64,000 nucleotides of DNA from Limosilactobacillus pontis (GCF_002940945.1 NZ_PNFV01000002.1:62001-126000), one strand, 5' to 3'. Numbered from the stretch's first letter, positions 1 through 9,564 are shown. Numbers and translations: made by a program. The notes: generated by a model from the sequence alone, not told the origin.

Positions 1-76
1 GAATAATTCCTTCTTCTTTCAGTAATTGACCGAGCGTGATGAACGGTCGATCAATCATTATTTGCTTGTCTTCCAC
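1..76 (-). CDS. yaaA: YaaA/RlbA-type S4-domain RNA-binding protein, 5' part only
   Basis: Only the first 25 codons lie in the window; the gene runs off the left edge. The start is a GTG at position 76, preceded on the minus strand by an AGGTGA ribosome site. The peptide reads MEDKQIMIDRPFITLGQLLK and onward, and the FITLGQLLK stretch is the usual opening of the small S4-domain protein encoded just after dnaN in Firmicutes. Members of this family are small RNA-binding proteins linked to ribosome assembly and sit in the dnaA-dnaN-yaaA-recF order. The position downstream of dnaN on the same strand agrees with this. Nothing can be said about the C-terminal part. Confidence 0.8.
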   Translation of the reverse strand, partial: MEDKQIMIDRPFITLGQLLKEEGII

Positions 77-102
77 ACTAATTCACCTACTTTACTTATT
101 TT

Positions 103-111
103 ATTATACCA
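103..111 (-). promoter_or_regulatory. Extended -10 promoter upstream of yaaA
   Basis: The minus strand reads TGGTATAAT, an extended -10 element, 27 bases before the yaaA GTG start. No good -35 is visible, which is normal for a TG-extended promoter. Between this site and the dnaN stop (112-329) I see only the dnaN terminator. Confidence 0.55.
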
Positions 112-263
112 CAATTGGTCATTAAATAGGCGTTAACAGCCAATCTCAGCCCGTTAGTACCCTTTGAGGCATTTTTATCAAAAACACTTTTGAAATGATT
201 AGCGGACCAATCAAGCCACTTTTCGTCACTTTTACCCTCTTAAAAATTACTCGACGTGACAAA

Positions 264-304
264 CAAAAAAGGTGCCGACCACAGATTCGATTGTGGTTGG
301 CACC
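264..304 (-). terminator. Rho-independent terminator of dnaN
   Basis: The arms GGTGCCGACCACA (271-283) and TGTGGTTGGCACC (292-304) form a strong stem with one G-U type mismatch. On the minus strand it is followed by a T run, seen as A at 265-270. It sits 26 bases after the dnaN stop codon and separates dnaN from yaaA. Confidence 0.85.
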
Positions 305-329
305 AAGTAACTTCATGATTTGGATAGAT

Positions 330-1472
330 TTAGAACGTCCGTACCGGCGTGATCAGGTGAACAAAGTTTTCGCCATCCTCTGTTGGAACCAGGGTAAACG
401 GCCGCAATGGAGAGGTGAAGGAGATCTTAACGGTAGTCTGACCGAATGACCGTAAGGCATCCTTCATGTAATTCGGGTTGAATGAGATCTCGAGGTCGTT
501 ACCATCCAGACTGCTAGTGGCTACTTCTTCCTCCACGGTTCCGATATCAGGGGAGTTGCTACTAATCCGTACAAGGTTCTCATCCGGTTTTAGGGTGAGT
601 TTGACTACATCATTGCGACTCTCATGAGACAAGAGTGAGGCCCGCTCGATGGAGGCCAGGAAGGTACCAGCATCCAGCTCGACCGTGGTGTCAGCTGTGT
701 CTGGAATTAACTGACTAGTCTCTGGGTAATTCCCTTCTAATAGCCGAGAGTAGAAGTGGGTGTTGCCAAAGATAAAGAGGATTTGGTTTTCAGTAACCTG
801 AACTTGGACATCCTGGTCAACGTCGCTAATCATCCCAGACAGTTCATTCATGCTCTTTCCTGGAATAATGACGTCAAAGTCGATCCCATTATCCACATTG
901 GCTAAGGCAACCTTCCGTTGAGCAAGGCGATGACTATCCGTGGCCACCGCTGTCAGCAACCCGTCGTGTAGGGTAATGTGAATTCCTGCAAGAATCGGCC
1001 GACTTTCCTGCTTGGAGACAGCAATAACAGTCTGACGGATGACTTCTTTTAAGACATCATTGGGCAGGGTAATCGTCTTGTCGGTTTCAACTTCAGGCAG
1101 GTGTGGAAAGTTCTCCGCGTCCTGACCGTTGATTTGGAACTTGGCTGTTCCAGATGTAATATCCGCCTGAAATCCATTTGTAACTTCAATAGTTACCTGC
1201 TTATCAGGCAGTTTCTTAACAATCTCACTAAAGAAACGAGCAGGCAACACTATGGCACCTGGATCCTCGACAGTCAGGTCATAATCAGAATTGCTGGCCT
1301 CAAGAACACTTTCAATCGTGATATCGGAATTACTACCAGTCAAGACGATTCTTTCCTTATCAACGACCATTTTGAGTCCTGTTAAAATCGGAATAGTGGT
1401 TTTAGATGAAATAGCACGTAATACATTGTTAAGTTGACTAATAAATGCAGGTCGATTGATTGTGAACTTCAT
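330..1472 (-). CDS. dnaN: DNA polymerase III sliding clamp, beta subunit
   Basis: A 380-residue protein of normal clamp length. The beta clamp is a ring-shaped dimer that holds the replicative polymerase and many repair proteins on DNA. The start MKFTINRPAFISQLNNVLRA and the C-terminal end FVHLITPVRTF are typical of Firmicutes DnaN, the last residues forming part of the protein-binding pocket. The ATG at 1472 has an AAGGAG site in front. The gene follows dnaA on the same strand across a 164-bp gap that carries DnaA boxes, and ends at a clear terminator. Nothing unusual was seen. Confidence 0.97.
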   Translation of the reverse strand: MKFTINRPAFISQLNNVLRAISSKTTIPILTGLKMVVDKERIVLTGSNSDITIESVLEASNSDYDLTVEDPGAIVLPARFFSEIVKKLPDKQVTIEVTNGFQADITSGTAKFQINGQDAENFPHLPEVETDKTITLPNDVLKEVIRQTVIAVSKQESRPILAGIHITLHDGLLTAVATDSHRLAQRKVALANVDNGIDFDVIIPGKSMNELSGMISDVDQDVQVQVTENQILFIFGNTHFYSRLLEGNYPETSQLIPDTADTTVELDAGTFLASIERASLLSHESRNDVVKLTLKPDENLVRISSNSPDIGTVEEEVATSSLDGNDLEISFNPNYMKDALRSFGQTTVKISFTSPLRPFTLVPTEDGENFVHLITPVRTF

Positions 1473-1636
1473 TAATGATCGCTCCTTAATATAAATATAT
1501 TTTATAGTTTAAAAAGTCGTAGTAGTAGGGGATGTTAATACTGTGGATAAGTATGTTGATCCCTTGATAGCAGAAGAAATAGGCTGTTGATAACCTGTGG
1601 ATAAAATTATGGATAACCCGTTATGTTGTTCACAGG
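1473..1636. other. oriC part between dnaA and dnaN: DnaA boxes, GC cluster and DnaA-trios
   Basis: TGTGGATAA boxes are at 1542-1550 and 1596-1604, with near matches TGTTGATAA (1585-1593) and TATGGATAA (1608-1616). Next to the 1542 box is a GGGG cluster (1528-1531), then three TAG triplets (1520-1528), then an AT-only stretch towards dnaN. In Bacillus subtilis the basal unwinding system is built as DnaA box, GC cluster, DnaA-trios, AT-rich DNA, and this order is the same. I infer that initial strand opening occurs here. No gene is present. Confidence 0.75.
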
Positions 1637-2956
1637 CTATGAATGCAAACGCTCCTTCAGACTGCTGATGTCCTTCTGTAGATCGGTGTCCTTCTTGAGG
1701 GCGGATTCAATTTTGTCAATGGCATGGAGGACGGTGGTATGGTCCTTGCCACCAAATTCATTACCGATCTTTGGCAGGGAGAAGTCAGTCAGCTCACGAG
1801 AGAGGTACATGGCAATCTGACGAGGAACTACGATCTGCTTAACCCGTTTCTTACCAAGAATATCGCTTTGGGTAATATTGTAGAAACTAGCCACCTGCTT
1901 TTGGATTGTCGCAATTGAGATAGTAGTCTGCTGCTTCTGTCGCAGCCCTTTTAGCGCCTGAGATGCCAGGTGAGGGGTAATCGGCTCACCGCTGAGGTTG
2001 GCGAAGGCCTGAACCTGATTAAGGGCCCCCTCAAGTTCACGAATATTGGTATCAATTTGGCCCGCAATATAGTTGAGGGTGTCATTACCGATCTGGATAT
2101 GGTCTTCTTCAACCTTGCTGCGCAGAATGGCAATTCGAGTCTCCAGGTCTGGTGGGGTGATCTCAACTGGCAGCCCCCAGCGAAAGCGGGAAACCAGGCG
2201 GTCCTGAAGTTCGGGAATCTCGTTAGGAATCCGATCAGAGGTCATCACAATCTGTTTTTTTCGGTCGTGAAGGGCGTTGAAGGTGTAAAAGAACTCCAGC
2301 TGGGTTCCCTCTTTGGTAGCGAGAAATTGGATATCGTCGATTAAAAGCAGGTCGAGGTTTCGATACTCTTCACGGAATTTCTCCATTGAGTTACTCTGAA
2401 TCGAATTAATAAAATCGTTAGTAAATTCTTCGCTGGTGATGTACTTGACCTTGGCTTTCGGATTGGCTTGGAGCATGTGGTTACCGATGGCCTCCATCAG
2501 GTGAGTTTTACCCAGACCTACCCCTCCGTAGATGAAGAGCGGGTTGTAGAGGCCGCCGGGACTTTCCGCAACGGCATACGCGGCGGCGTGTGCCATTTTG
2601 TTGCCTTCCCCAACGACAAAGGTGCTGAAGTTGTAATGGGGATTTAGCGGGGTATCCATCTCGAAGGTCGGTTTGGTTGCCGGGTTATCATCGGATGTTG
2701 GTGTAATCTCGCTCTCTAAAACATAACGTGGCTCAATGTCATGACCCAGTTCGATCCGGGCGTAATCCTTGAGTTTGGCATCCAGGTTTTTACGCCAGAA
2801 GTCCCGGTGAATTGGCGTTGGTGTCAGGACGGTTAGTTGGTTTTGGGAGAGAGAAATTGCTTTTGCCGGAGCAATCAAAGTGTCAAAAGTGACCTTAGTG
2901 GTATTTTGACGAAATGAATTTTGGATCGCTTCCCACAGAGAATCGAGCTCAGTCAA
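1637..2956 (-). CDS. dnaA: Chromosomal replication initiator protein DnaA
   Basis: A 439-residue AAA+ initiator that binds DnaA boxes, forms a filament on oriC and opens the duplex. The Walker A motif GGVGLGKT is at about residues 144-151 and Walker B is LLLIDDIQFL. The C-terminal DNA-binding domain carries the signature GGKDHTTVLHAIDKIE. The N-terminal helicase-loading domain begins LWEAIQNSF. The start is a TTG at 2956, preceded by AGGAGG at 7 bases spacing; no better ATG is near. The protein is slightly short because the linker domain II is brief. It is transcribed away from rpmH, with origin sequence on both sides. Confidence 0.98.
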   Translation of the reverse strand: MTELDSLWEAIQNSFRQNTTKVTFDTLIAPAKAISLSQNQLTVLTPTPIHRDFWRKNLDAKLKDYARIELGHDIEPRYVLESEITPTSDDNPATKPTFEMDTPLNPHYNFSTFVVGEGNKMAHAAAYAVAESPGGLYNPLFIYGGVGLGKTHLMEAIGNHMLQANPKAKVKYITSEEFTNDFINSIQSNSMEKFREEYRNLDLLLIDDIQFLATKEGTQLEFFYTFNALHDRKKQIVMTSDRIPNEIPELQDRLVSRFRWGLPVEITPPDLETRIAILRSKVEEDHIQIGNDTLNYIAGQIDTNIRELEGALNQVQAFANLSGEPITPHLASQALKGLRQKQQTTISIATIQKQVASFYNITQSDILGKKRVKQIVVPRQIAMYLSRELTDFSLPKIGNEFGGKDHTTVLHAIDKIESALKKDTDLQKDISSLKERLHS

Positions 2957-3360
2957 AATAATTCCTCCTAAATATTAAATTCCAAACGGTATTTTATCAT
3001 TACATTAAAAAGTTTTCCACAGGGTGGATAAGTAATAAAATTCTTTACACAACACTGTGTGGTATTTTTGGTATGTGTTGTTGATTTTGTTTACTTTAGG
3101 TAAAATAATACGGCAATCCACAATCTCTGTGGATAAATAGATGCGGCAATGGCGGGATTTCTAACAGTTATGAACAGGAATTTGCTGCCTTGTGGATAAC
3201 TCTACTCACAGGGTGTGATTTGTGAATAACTACAAGATATTGTGGTGGATAGTTTTCCACAGCAGAACATCTTGCACATGCCTGTGTATAGTTTTTATCG
3301 TTCTGTGGATAAATAAAAAAGTCAAAATAATTTTTAGCCATTTATTAATCACGAAAAGTA
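2957..3360. other. oriC part upstream of dnaA: DnaA box cluster
   Basis: This intergenic stretch of about 490 bases before rpmH holds many DnaA boxes. Perfect TGTGGATAA copies are at 3128-3136, 3191-3199 and 3304-3312. TTTTCCACA is at 3013-3021 and 3253-3261, TGTGAATAA at 3221-3229, and weaker forms are at 3023-3031 and 3115-3123. AT-rich runs flank the boxes, notably 3311-3335. This corresponds to the box cluster upstream of dnaA in other Firmicutes, which also serves in dnaA autoregulation. No protein gene is supported here; the 61-codon frame at 3222-3407 is ordinary AT-rich noise. Confidence 0.9.
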
Positions 3361-3369
3361 TGGTATACT
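3361..3369 (+). promoter_or_regulatory. Extended -10 promoter of the rpmH-rnpA unit
   Basis: TGGTATACT (TG at 3361-3362, -10 at 3364-3369) is an extended -10 element. The hexamer 17 bases upstream, TTTATT, is a poor -35. The leader to the rpmH start is about 70 bases. Confidence 0.55.
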
Positions 3370-3444
3370 TCCAAAGTATGTTTGAAGAGAACGTCTTTTT
3401 AGACTAGAAGCAAACCCATTCAATTGAATAGGAGGTGCAATTGT

Positions 3445-3579
3445 ATGAAGCGCACGTTTCAACCAAAGAAGCGTCACCGTGCACGTGTCCATGGCTTCCG
3501 TAAGCGCATGAGCACCAGTAACGGCCGTAAGGTATTAGCACGTCGGCGTCAAAAGGGCAGAAAAGTATTATCTGCATAA
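3445..3579 (+). CDS. rpmH: 50S ribosomal protein L34
   Basis: A 44-codon gene encoding the smallest common large-subunit protein, very rich in Arg and Lys. The protein begins [18 protein letters not shown] and ends KGRKVLSA, which is the standard L34 sequence. The ATG at 3445 has a strong AGGAGG site at 3430-3435. It is followed by a terminator and then rnpA, the conserved rpmH-rnpA order next to the origin. Confidence 0.97.
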   Translation: MKRTFQPKKRHRARVHGFRKRMSTSNGRKVLARRRQKGRKVLSA

Positions 3580-3586
3580 CCACACG

Positions 3587-3610
3587 GCCACTTTTACAGT
3601 GGCTTTTTTT
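3587..3610 (+). terminator. Terminator after rpmH
   Basis: GCCAC (3587-3591), a seven-base loop and GTGGC (3599-3603) are followed by a run of seven T. The short stem suggests partial read-through into rnpA. Confidence 0.75.
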
Positions 3611-3619
3611 ATTGTGTTA

Positions 3620-3672
3620 GGGCAGGGCAGGCCGCTTTGTTTAGTCAGCGGTCGTTTGCCTGGCCCTTTTTT
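3620..3672 (+). terminator. Second, longer hairpin with T tract before rnpA
   Basis: GGGCAGGCCGC pairs imperfectly with GCGGTCGTTTGCCTGGCCC, followed by six T. It lies 10 bases after the first terminator and 32 bases before the rnpA start. No promoter is evident between it and rnpA, so it may lower rather than abolish rnpA expression relative to rpmH. Confidence 0.55.
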
Positions 3673-3704
3673 CATATCTAATGTAAGGCTAGGGATTATA
3701 CATA

Positions 3705-4049
3705 ATGAGAAAATCATACCGAGTTAAGAAGGAAAATGAGTTTCAACGGGTCTTTGAAACCCATAATTCCGTCGCCAACCGTAAATTCATCATTTACCAG
3801 ATGGCCAAGCCAGGCCAGAAACATTTTCGCGTAGGGATCTCAGTCGGCAAGAAGATTGGTAACGCCGTGCACCGAAACTGGGTGAAGCGGCGGATTCGGC
3901 AGACGCTGTTGGAAGTCAAGCCCCAGATTAAACCGGACGTCGACTTCCTGGTGATTGCCCGACCTGCAGCAGACGGCCTTGAGATGCCAGAAGTGAAGAA
4001 GAACCTTGTCCATGCTTTGAAGCGGGCAAACCTATTGAATGAAAAGTGA
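3705..4049 (+). CDS. rnpA: Ribonuclease P protein component
   Basis: A 114-residue basic protein that assists the catalytic RNase P RNA in trimming the 5' end of pre-tRNAs. It starts [17 protein letters not shown], and the family signature lies at about residues 50-70 in the stretch containing [15 protein letters not shown]. The length is typical. The Shine-Dalgarno before the ATG at 3705 is weak (AAGGCTAGGG). The stop at 4047-4049 is ten bases before the yidC TTG start, so the two are probably co-transcribed. Confidence 0.96.
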   Translation: MRKSYRVKKENEFQRVFETHNSVANRKFIIYQMAKPGQKHFRVGISVGKKIGNAVHRNWVKRRIRQTLLEVKPQIKPDVDFLVIARPAADGLEMPEVKKNLVHALKRANLLNEK

Positions 4050-4059
4050 GGAACACGTT

Positions 4060-4893
4060 TTGACAAAAAAGCGAAAAAAGATCTTAAGTTTGTCGGCAGT
4101 TATGAGTCTGACCCTGTTGCTGGCAGCATGTTCCAACGCGCCAGTTACTAAGCACAGTACCGGCTTGTGGGATCACTACATTATTTACAACTTCTCGCAG
4201 TTTATCATCTGGCTCTCTAATCATATCGGCGGTTATGGGATGGGTATTATCGTCTTCACGCTGATTATCCGGGTCTTGCTATTGCCGTTAATGTTCTACC
4301 AGACCAAGATGATGTTGAAGACGCAGGAGCTGACGCCAAAGCTGAAGGCCCTGCAAAAAAAGTACTCATCACGGGACCGGGAATCGATGCTGAAGATGCA
4401 GGAGGAATCTCGGAAGCTCTATAAGGAGGCTGGAGTGAACCCAATGGCCTCCATGCTGCCGTTGATTATCCAATTGCCAATTATGTGGGCTCTTTATCAG
4501 GCGATCTGGCGGACACCAGAGCTGAAGCAGGGAACCTTCCTCTGGATGCAGCTGGGGCATACTGATCCGTACTACGTCATGCCAATCCTGGCCGGCTTGT
4601 TTACATTTATCAGTTCCTGGCTGTCAATGGCCTCGATGCCAGAACGAAATGGGATGACGACGGCGATGACCTGGTTCATGCCAGTTATGGTCTTTGTGAT
4701 GGCCCTGGGCTTCTCCTCTGCCATCACCCTCTACTGGGTGGTTTCCAACGCATTCCAGGTGGTTCAGACCTTGCTGATCCAGAACCCATTTAAGATCCGT
4801 CGCGAACGGGAAGAAAAGCAACGAGCGGAACGTCATCGTAAGCGGAAACTGGAAAAGGCCAAGCGTCGTGCCTACCAAAGCCGTCGTAAGTAG
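4060..4893 (+). CDS. yidC: Membrane protein insertase YidC/OxaA family
   Basis: A 277-residue YidC2-type insertase that places membrane proteins in the cytoplasmic membrane, alone or with SecYEG. A lipoprotein signal ends LLLAAC, so the mature N-terminal cysteine should be lipidated. About five membrane segments follow, including the IIVFTLIIRVLLLPL region whose arginine is the conserved groove residue. The tail (from about residue 245) is strongly basic, as usual for ribosome contact. I chose the TTG at 4060 because GTGAGGA lies 7 bases upstream; an in-frame ATG at 4039 overlaps rnpA and lacks such a site. The rnpA-yidC-jag order is conserved. Confidence 0.93.
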   Translation: MTKKRKKILSLSAVMSLTLLLAACSNAPVTKHSTGLWDHYIIYNFSQFIIWLSNHIGGYGMGIIVFTLIIRVLLLPLMFYQTKMMLKTQELTPKLKALQKKYSSRDRESMLKMQEESRKLYKEAGVNPMASMLPLIIQLPIMWALYQAIWRTPELKQGTFLWMQLGHTDPYYVMPILAGLFTFISSWLSMASMPERNGMTTAMTWFMPVMVFVMALGFSSAITLYWVVSNAFQVVQTLLIQNPFKIRREREEKQRAERHRKRKLEKAKRRAYQSRRK

Positions 4894-4910
4894 TTAAATT
4901 GATGTTAAAG

Positions 4911-4942
4911 CCGGGTACGCCGATCGTGGTACCCGGTTTTTA
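4911..4942 (+). terminator. Terminator after yidC
   Basis: CCGGGTAC (4911-4918) pairs with GTACCCGG (4929-4936), followed by TTTTTATTT. A possible promoter for jag follows (TTGAGG, 17 bases, TATAGA, ending about 4983). Confidence 0.8.
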
Positions 4943-5010
4943 TTTCGCCCATCCTTGAGGAAAAGGGTACAATACTTTATAGAAGAATGTAATTTAAAGG
5001 AATGAATAAA

Positions 5011-5823
5011 ATGCCAATCTATACCGGTAAAACAATTACAGATGCCAAACAGGCAGCCGTTGCAGACCTCGGAGTGGGCGCAGATCAACTGACGGTCAAG
5101 GTCCTTCAGGAACCCCGTAATGGCTTCTTTGGAATCGGACGACGGGCAGCTAAGATTAGTGCCAACTTGGTAGCCAAGCTACAGCCAGCCGAATCATCAG
5201 CACCGGCTTCATCTGCTGCGGCTACTGAGTTGGCCAAACATCCAACTAGTGGCCAGGCAACTGTACCCGTTACGCCTCGGTCGACCACGTCACCAGCTGC
5301 CATCACAGCCGAAAATGAGCTGGACCCGGCCGTAATCAAGGCTCGACACGCTGCTAACCTAGCGAAGGTACGAACTGCTGGGGACCAGTTGGTGGAATAT
5401 CTGCGGGGAATTTTTAAGACATTAGGCGTCGGAACGGTCCCAGCTATCACTCAGGTAGAGGCCCATGCGATCACGATTAACATCAAGACGCCGAAACCAG
5501 GCCGGGTCATCGGGCGTCATGGGCAACGGATTAACGCCTTGGAACAGCTGAGCAATGTCTTTATGAACTATCACGGTGCCCCGAAAACGGTGGTTATGCT
5601 CGATACCGCTGACTACCGGGAACGCCGCCGTCAGGCTCTCCGTGAGCTGGCCCAGCGTGCAGAGACCGAGGTAGTCGCTAGTGGCCAGGCCGTTTTTCTC
5701 GATCCAATGCCAGCCCGGGAGCGCAAGCAGCTGCATAAGGAACTCGAGGGGAACCCTCATGTCAAGACTTATTCGCATGGTCGTGAGCCCTACCGAAGTG
5801 TGGTGGTTGCCCCGCAAAACTAG
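5011..5823 (+). CDS. jag: RNA-binding protein Jag/KhpB (Jag-N, KH and R3H domains)
   Basis: A 270-residue RNA-binding protein. The Jag N-terminal domain (from MPIYTGKTITDAK to about residue 50) is followed by a low-complexity Ala/Pro/Thr linker (about 60-105). A KH domain then carries the motif GRVIGRHGQRINALEQL, and the C-terminal R3H domain has the RELAQ and PMPARERKQLHKEL stretches. The family binds small RNAs and, as KhpB, influences cell elongation and division together with KhpA. I prefer the ATG at 5011: AAAGGA ends nine bases before it, whereas an in-frame ATG at 5002 abuts that site. The location after yidC is the conserved one. Confidence 0.92.
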   Translation: MPIYTGKTITDAKQAAVADLGVGADQLTVKVLQEPRNGFFGIGRRAAKISANLVAKLQPAESSAPASSAAATELAKHPTSGQATVPVTPRSTTSPAAITAENELDPAVIKARHAANLAKVRTAGDQLVEYLRGIFKTLGVGTVPAITQVEAHAITINIKTPKPGRVIGRHGQRINALEQLSNVFMNYHGAPKTVVMLDTADYRERRRQALRELAQRAETEVVASGQAVFLDPMPARERKQLHKELEGNPHVKTYSHGREPYRSVVVAPQN

Positions 5824-5838
5824 CCTGGCAGTCTTTGG

Positions 5839-5867
5839 TTGACATTTACCATCGATGATTTTAGAAT
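5839..5867 (+). promoter_or_regulatory. Consensus promoter for mnmE-mnmG
   Basis: TTGACA (5839-5844), a 17-base spacer and TAGAAT (5862-5867) make a near-ideal vegetative promoter. The mnmE start is about 110 bases beyond the predicted transcript start. In the leader, GCCC and GGGC arms are followed by a T run (about 5937-5966) and form a weak terminator-like hairpin. Confidence 0.8.
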
Positions 5868-5985
5868 ATTGACGGTTATTCAAATTAAACTCGTTAAAGT
5901 AGTGAAAGTGCTTTGACCATGATGACGGCAGGAATGCCCTCAGACGTGGACTGGGCGCTTTTTTTATTAGAAAGGAGCGAATATC

Positions 5986-7374
5986 ATGGCAAACAGTGAG
6001 GCAGATACGATTGCGGCCATTTCAACCCCAGTGGGCGAGGGTGGTATCTCGATTATCCGGATCAGTGGGGATGATGCGGTCAAGGTGGCCCAGCAAATTT
6101 ACAAAGGCAAGGACCTGAGCAAGGTGGCTAGCCATACGATCAACTATGGTCATATCATCGACCCTGAAACCAAAGAGGAAGTCGATGAAGTGATGGTCTC
6201 GGTTATGCGGGCGCCGCACACCTATACCAAGGAAGATGTAATTGAGATCAATTGCCACGGGGGCCTGCTTGCCACCAACCGGATCCTCCAGCTGGTATTG
6301 AGCTACGGGGCCCGGATGGCCGAACCGGGTGAGTTTACCAAGCGGGCCTTCCTGAATGGCCGGATTGACCTCTCCCAATCCGAGGCGGTGATGGATCTGA
6401 TTCGCGCTAAAACGGACAAGTCGATGAAGGTGGCCTTGAATCAATTGGACGGGGACCTTTCTCGCCTGATTCGCCACCTGCGTAAGGATATCCTGGATGT
6501 GCTGGCCCAGGTTGAGGTCAACATCGACTATCCTGAATACGATGATGTCGAGGAGATGACCACCAAGATGCTTAAGGAGAAGGCTACCGATATCCAGCAA
6601 CGGATTCAGGCCCTCCTTAAGACGGCCAAGCAGGGAAAAGTCCTGCGTGAGGGGTTAGCAACGGCAATCATTGGTCGGCCCAACGTCGGCAAGTCCAGCC
6701 TGTTGAACGCGTTGCTTCATGAGGATAAGGCGATTGTCACCAACGTTGCTGGGACAACCCGAGATGTGATTGAGGAGTACGTCAACGTCAATGGAGTACC
6801 ACTGAAGCTGATCGACACCGCCGGAATCCGCGATACCGCCGACACGGTTGAGAAAATTGGGGTTGAGCGGAGCCGCAAAGCCTTGGATGCAGCTGACTTG
6901 GTTCTGTTGCTGATTGATAATTCAGAACCGTTGACGCTCGAGGATGAAAAGCTGCTGAAGGCGACTAAGGACAAACAGCGGATTGTCATCTTGAACAAGA
7001 CCGACCTGCCGAGTCAGTTAGACTTGGATCATTTGAAGAAGCTGGTCGGTGACGATGCCTTGATTGAAACCTCAATCGTCAAGCATGAGGGGATGGACCA
7101 GCTGGGTACCCAGATCAGTCACATGTTCTTTGACCAGGGGATCGAGAGCAGCCAGAATAATGTCATGGTTACCAACGCCCGTCATATTGGTCTCCTTCAC
7201 CAGGCTAACGATGCCTTAAGCGATGTCTTAAAGGGGATTGCGGATGGGATGCCGGTCGACTTGGTACAGATTGACATGACCCGTTGTTGGGACCTGCTCG
7301 GTGAGATCACCGGGGACAGTTACCAAGACGAACTGCTCGATCAATTGTTTAGTCAATTCTGCCTAGGAAAGTAG
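5986..7374 (+). CDS. mnmE: tRNA modification GTPase MnmE
   Basis: A 462-residue GTPase that works with MnmG to add the aminomethyl or carboxymethylaminomethyl group to the wobble uridine of certain tRNAs. The N-terminal tetrahydrofolate-binding domain starts [20 protein letters not shown]. The G domain carries [15 protein letters not shown] (about residue 227), DTAGIRDT and NKTD. The C-terminal FCLGK box supplies the conserved cysteine. The length is usual. AAAGGAG precedes the ATG. mnmG starts 10 bases after the stop, so the two form an operon behind the consensus promoter at 5839. Confidence 0.97.
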   Translation: MANSEADTIAAISTPVGEGGISIIRISGDDAVKVAQQIYKGKDLSKVASHTINYGHIIDPETKEEVDEVMVSVMRAPHTYTKEDVIEINCHGGLLATNRILQLVLSYGARMAEPGEFTKRAFLNGRIDLSQSEAVMDLIRAKTDKSMKVALNQLDGDLSRLIRHLRKDILDVLAQVEVNIDYPEYDDVEEMTTKMLKEKATDIQQRIQALLKTAKQGKVLREGLATAIIGRPNVGKSSLLNALLHEDKAIVTNVAGTTRDVIEEYVNVNGVPLKLIDTAGIRDTADTVEKIGVERSRKALDAADLVLLLIDNSEPLTLEDEKLLKATKDKQRIVILNKTDLPSQLDLDHLKKLVGDDALIETSIVKHEGMDQLGTQISHMFFDQGIESSQNNVMVTNARHIGLLHQANDALSDVLKGIADGMPVDLVQIDMTRCWDLLGEITGDSYQDELLDQLFSQFCLGK

Positions 7375-7384
7375 GGAATGTTTT

Positions 7385-9328
7385 ATGAAGTCTGCAGAAT
7401 CATTGAAAACCTCGGACGCCGTTCAGTATGAGGGCGGCGACTATGATGTCATTGTTGTTGGTGCTGGTCATGCCGGGAGTGAGGCAGCCCTGGCCGCTGC
7501 CCGGATGGGTAACAAGACCCTGCTGGTGACGATTAGTCTGGAAATGGTGGCATTTATGCCATGCAACCCGTCTGTCGGGGGCCCAGCCAAGGGGATCGTG
7601 GTCCGTGAGATCGACGCCCTCGGTGGTGAAATGGGGCATAACATCGATAAGACCTATGTTCAGATGCGAATGCTTAACACCGGAAAGGGCCCAGCTGTTC
7701 GCGCACTGCGGGCCCAGGCTGACAAGCATGCCTACCACCGTCAAATGAAGCTGACAATTGAGCGCGAGCCAAATCTGACGTTACGTCAAGCAACGGTTGA
7801 CCAACTAATCGTCGAGGATGGCGTTTGCAAGGGGGTTATCACCAATACTGGGGCCCGTTACCACGCCAAGACAGTCGTTCTGACCGTTGGTACCGCCGCT
7901 CGGGGCAAGATTATCATTGGTGAACTCCAGTACCAGTCTGGTCCGAACAACTCTAAGTCGGCGGTCAAGCTATCAGAGAACTTGGAGGCTCTGGGCTTCG
8001 ACCTGGAACGGTTCAAGACAGGGACGCCGCCGCGGGTTAACGGGAATACGATTAACTTTGATGAGACCGACATCCAGCCTGGCGACGAGGAGCCGCACCA
8101 TTTCAGCTTTGACACCCCAGACAGTCAATACATTTCTGTTTCCGATCAGTTAGCTTGTTGGTTGACCTACACTAACCCGACTACCCACGGAATTATCCGG
8201 GATAACCTGGATCGCGCCCCAATGTTCTCCGGAATGATTAAGGGGGTTGGTCCCCGCTATTGCCCATCGATTGAGGATAAGATTGTCCGGTTTGCCGATA
8301 AGTCTCGCCACCAGGTCTTCCTGGAACCTGAGGGACGTGATACCGACGAGTACTACCTCGACGGGGTTTCAACTTCGATGCCAGAGGAGATCCAAAACAA
8401 GATTGTTCACTCGATCAAGGGGTTGGAAAACGCCCAACTGATGCGGCCAGGCTACGCCATTGAGTACGACGTGGTGGCGCCTTACCAGCTTCACCCGACT
8501 CTGGAGACCAAGATCGTTAAAAACCTCTATACCGCGGGGCAGACCAACGGTTCCTCCGGTTATGAAGAGGCGGCCGGTCAGGGACTGATTGCCGGGATCA
8601 ACGCGGGACTCCGGGCTCAGGGGAAGAAGCCGTTTGTCCTCAAGCGGTCTGATGCTTATATTGGTGTGATGATCGATGACCTGGTTACCAAGGGGACCAA
8701 GGAACCCTACCGCCTGCTGACTAGCCGTGCTGAATATCGGTTGATCCTCCGCCATGATAACGCCGACTTCCGTTTGATGGAGAAGGGACACGCCGTTGGC
8801 TTGGTCAGCGATGAGCGCCTGGCTAAGATGGAGGCGAAGAAGGCTAAGGTAGCCGCCGAGATTAAGCGTCTAAAGTCGATCAAGCTTAAGCCAAGTGATG
8901 ATAAGATCAATACCTTCATCGAGCAGCATGGTGATAATCGATTAAAGGATGCGGTAGCTGCCGCCGATCTGCTGAAGCGACCGTACTTTGACTACCAGAC
9001 CCTGCTGAACTTTATTCCGGCTCCACAGGGAACTCTGGATCGGCACGTGATCGAACAAGTAGAGATTCAGCTCAAGTACGCGGGCTATATCAAGAAAGAA
9101 GAGGTCAAGGTTGAGCGGATGAAGCGGATGGAGGCCAAGCGGATTCCAGATGATATTGACTATGAGGACATCGACGGTCTGGCAACGGAGGGCCGGCAGA
9201 AGCTTGAGAAGATTCGTCCTGAAACCCTGGCCCAGGCTTCTCGGATCTCCGGGGTTAACCCAGCCGATATTGCCATCTTGAGCGTCTATGTTCGTCAGGG
9301 GAAGTTTTCTAAGAAGAGCGAACAGTAA
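7385..9328 (+). CDS. mnmG: tRNA uridine-5-carboxymethylaminomethyl synthesis enzyme MnmG (GidA)
   Basis: A 647-residue FAD enzyme and partner of MnmE in wobble-uridine modification. The FAD-binding Rossmann motif [17 protein letters not shown] is at about residues 20-36, slightly later than usual because of an extra N-terminal stretch of about 15 residues. Other signatures are [11 protein letters not shown] and [16 protein letters not shown]. The C-terminal helical domain recruits MnmE and tRNA. The ATG at 7385 has an AGGGA site. It is the last gene of the operon and a terminator follows 18 bases later. Confidence 0.97.
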   Translation: MKSAESLKTSDAVQYEGGDYDVIVVGAGHAGSEAALAAARMGNKTLLVTISLEMVAFMPCNPSVGGPAKGIVVREIDALGGEMGHNIDKTYVQMRMLNTGKGPAVRALRAQADKHAYHRQMKLTIEREPNLTLRQATVDQLIVEDGVCKGVITNTGARYHAKTVVLTVGTAARGKIIIGELQYQSGPNNSKSAVKLSENLEALGFDLERFKTGTPPRVNGNTINFDETDIQPGDEEPHHFSFDTPDSQYISVSDQLACWLTYTNPTTHGIIRDNLDRAPMFSGMIKGVGPRYCPSIEDKIVRFADKSRHQVFLEPEGRDTDEYYLDGVSTSMPEEIQNKIVHSIKGLENAQLMRPGYAIEYDVVAPYQLHPTLETKIVKNLYTAGQTNGSSGYEEAAGQGLIAGINAGLRAQGKKPFVLKRSDAYIGVMIDDLVTKGTKEPYRLLTSRAEYRLILRHDNADFRLMEKGHAVGLVSDERLAKMEAKKAKVAAEIKRLKSIKLKPSDDKINTFIEQHGDNRLKDAVAAADLLKRPYFDYQTLLNFIPAPQGTLDRHVIEQVEIQLKYAGYIKKEEVKVERMKRMEAKRIPDDIDYEDIDGLATEGRQKLEKIRPETLAQASRISGVNPADIAILSVYVRQGKFSKKSEQ

Positions 9329-9345
9329 ATCACGAATAATACAGA

Positions 9346-9388
9346 AGTGAGGAGCAATTACTCGATGAGCAACTACTCCTCGCTTTTA
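9346..9388 (+). terminator. Terminator of mnmE-mnmG
   Basis: GAGGAG and CTCCTC arms with additional inner pairing (ACTC with GAG) are followed by GCTTTTAT. A second GTGGC/GCCAC hairpin with a short T run lies at about 9470-9504. The rest of 9389-9535 shows nothing else. Confidence 0.7.
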
Positions 9389-9535
9389 TAAAATTGTGAT
9401 GGCAAATAAGTGTCCGCTAAAATTAATCATTTTTTGCTGTTTACATATTAAAGATGGTTCATAAAGGGTCGTGGCGAAGAGTTATTTGTTGCCACAGCCT
9501 TTTACTTTCTGGACTTTTGAAATTAGGCATTCATA

Positions 9536-9564
9536 TTTACAAACATTATTAGAATAGTTATACT
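9536..9564 (+). promoter_or_regulatory. Promoter of the cell-wall operon
   Basis: TTTACA (9536-9541), 17 bases, TATACT (9559-9564), about 40 bases before the first gene of the aslA-asnH-murE unit. Confidence 0.7.

Noticed and set aside
9470..9504. GTGGC/GCCAC hairpin with short T run as a second mnmG terminator or small RNA
   Set aside because: No promoter for a small RNA was seen and the stem is short; it is mentioned with the mnmG terminator only.
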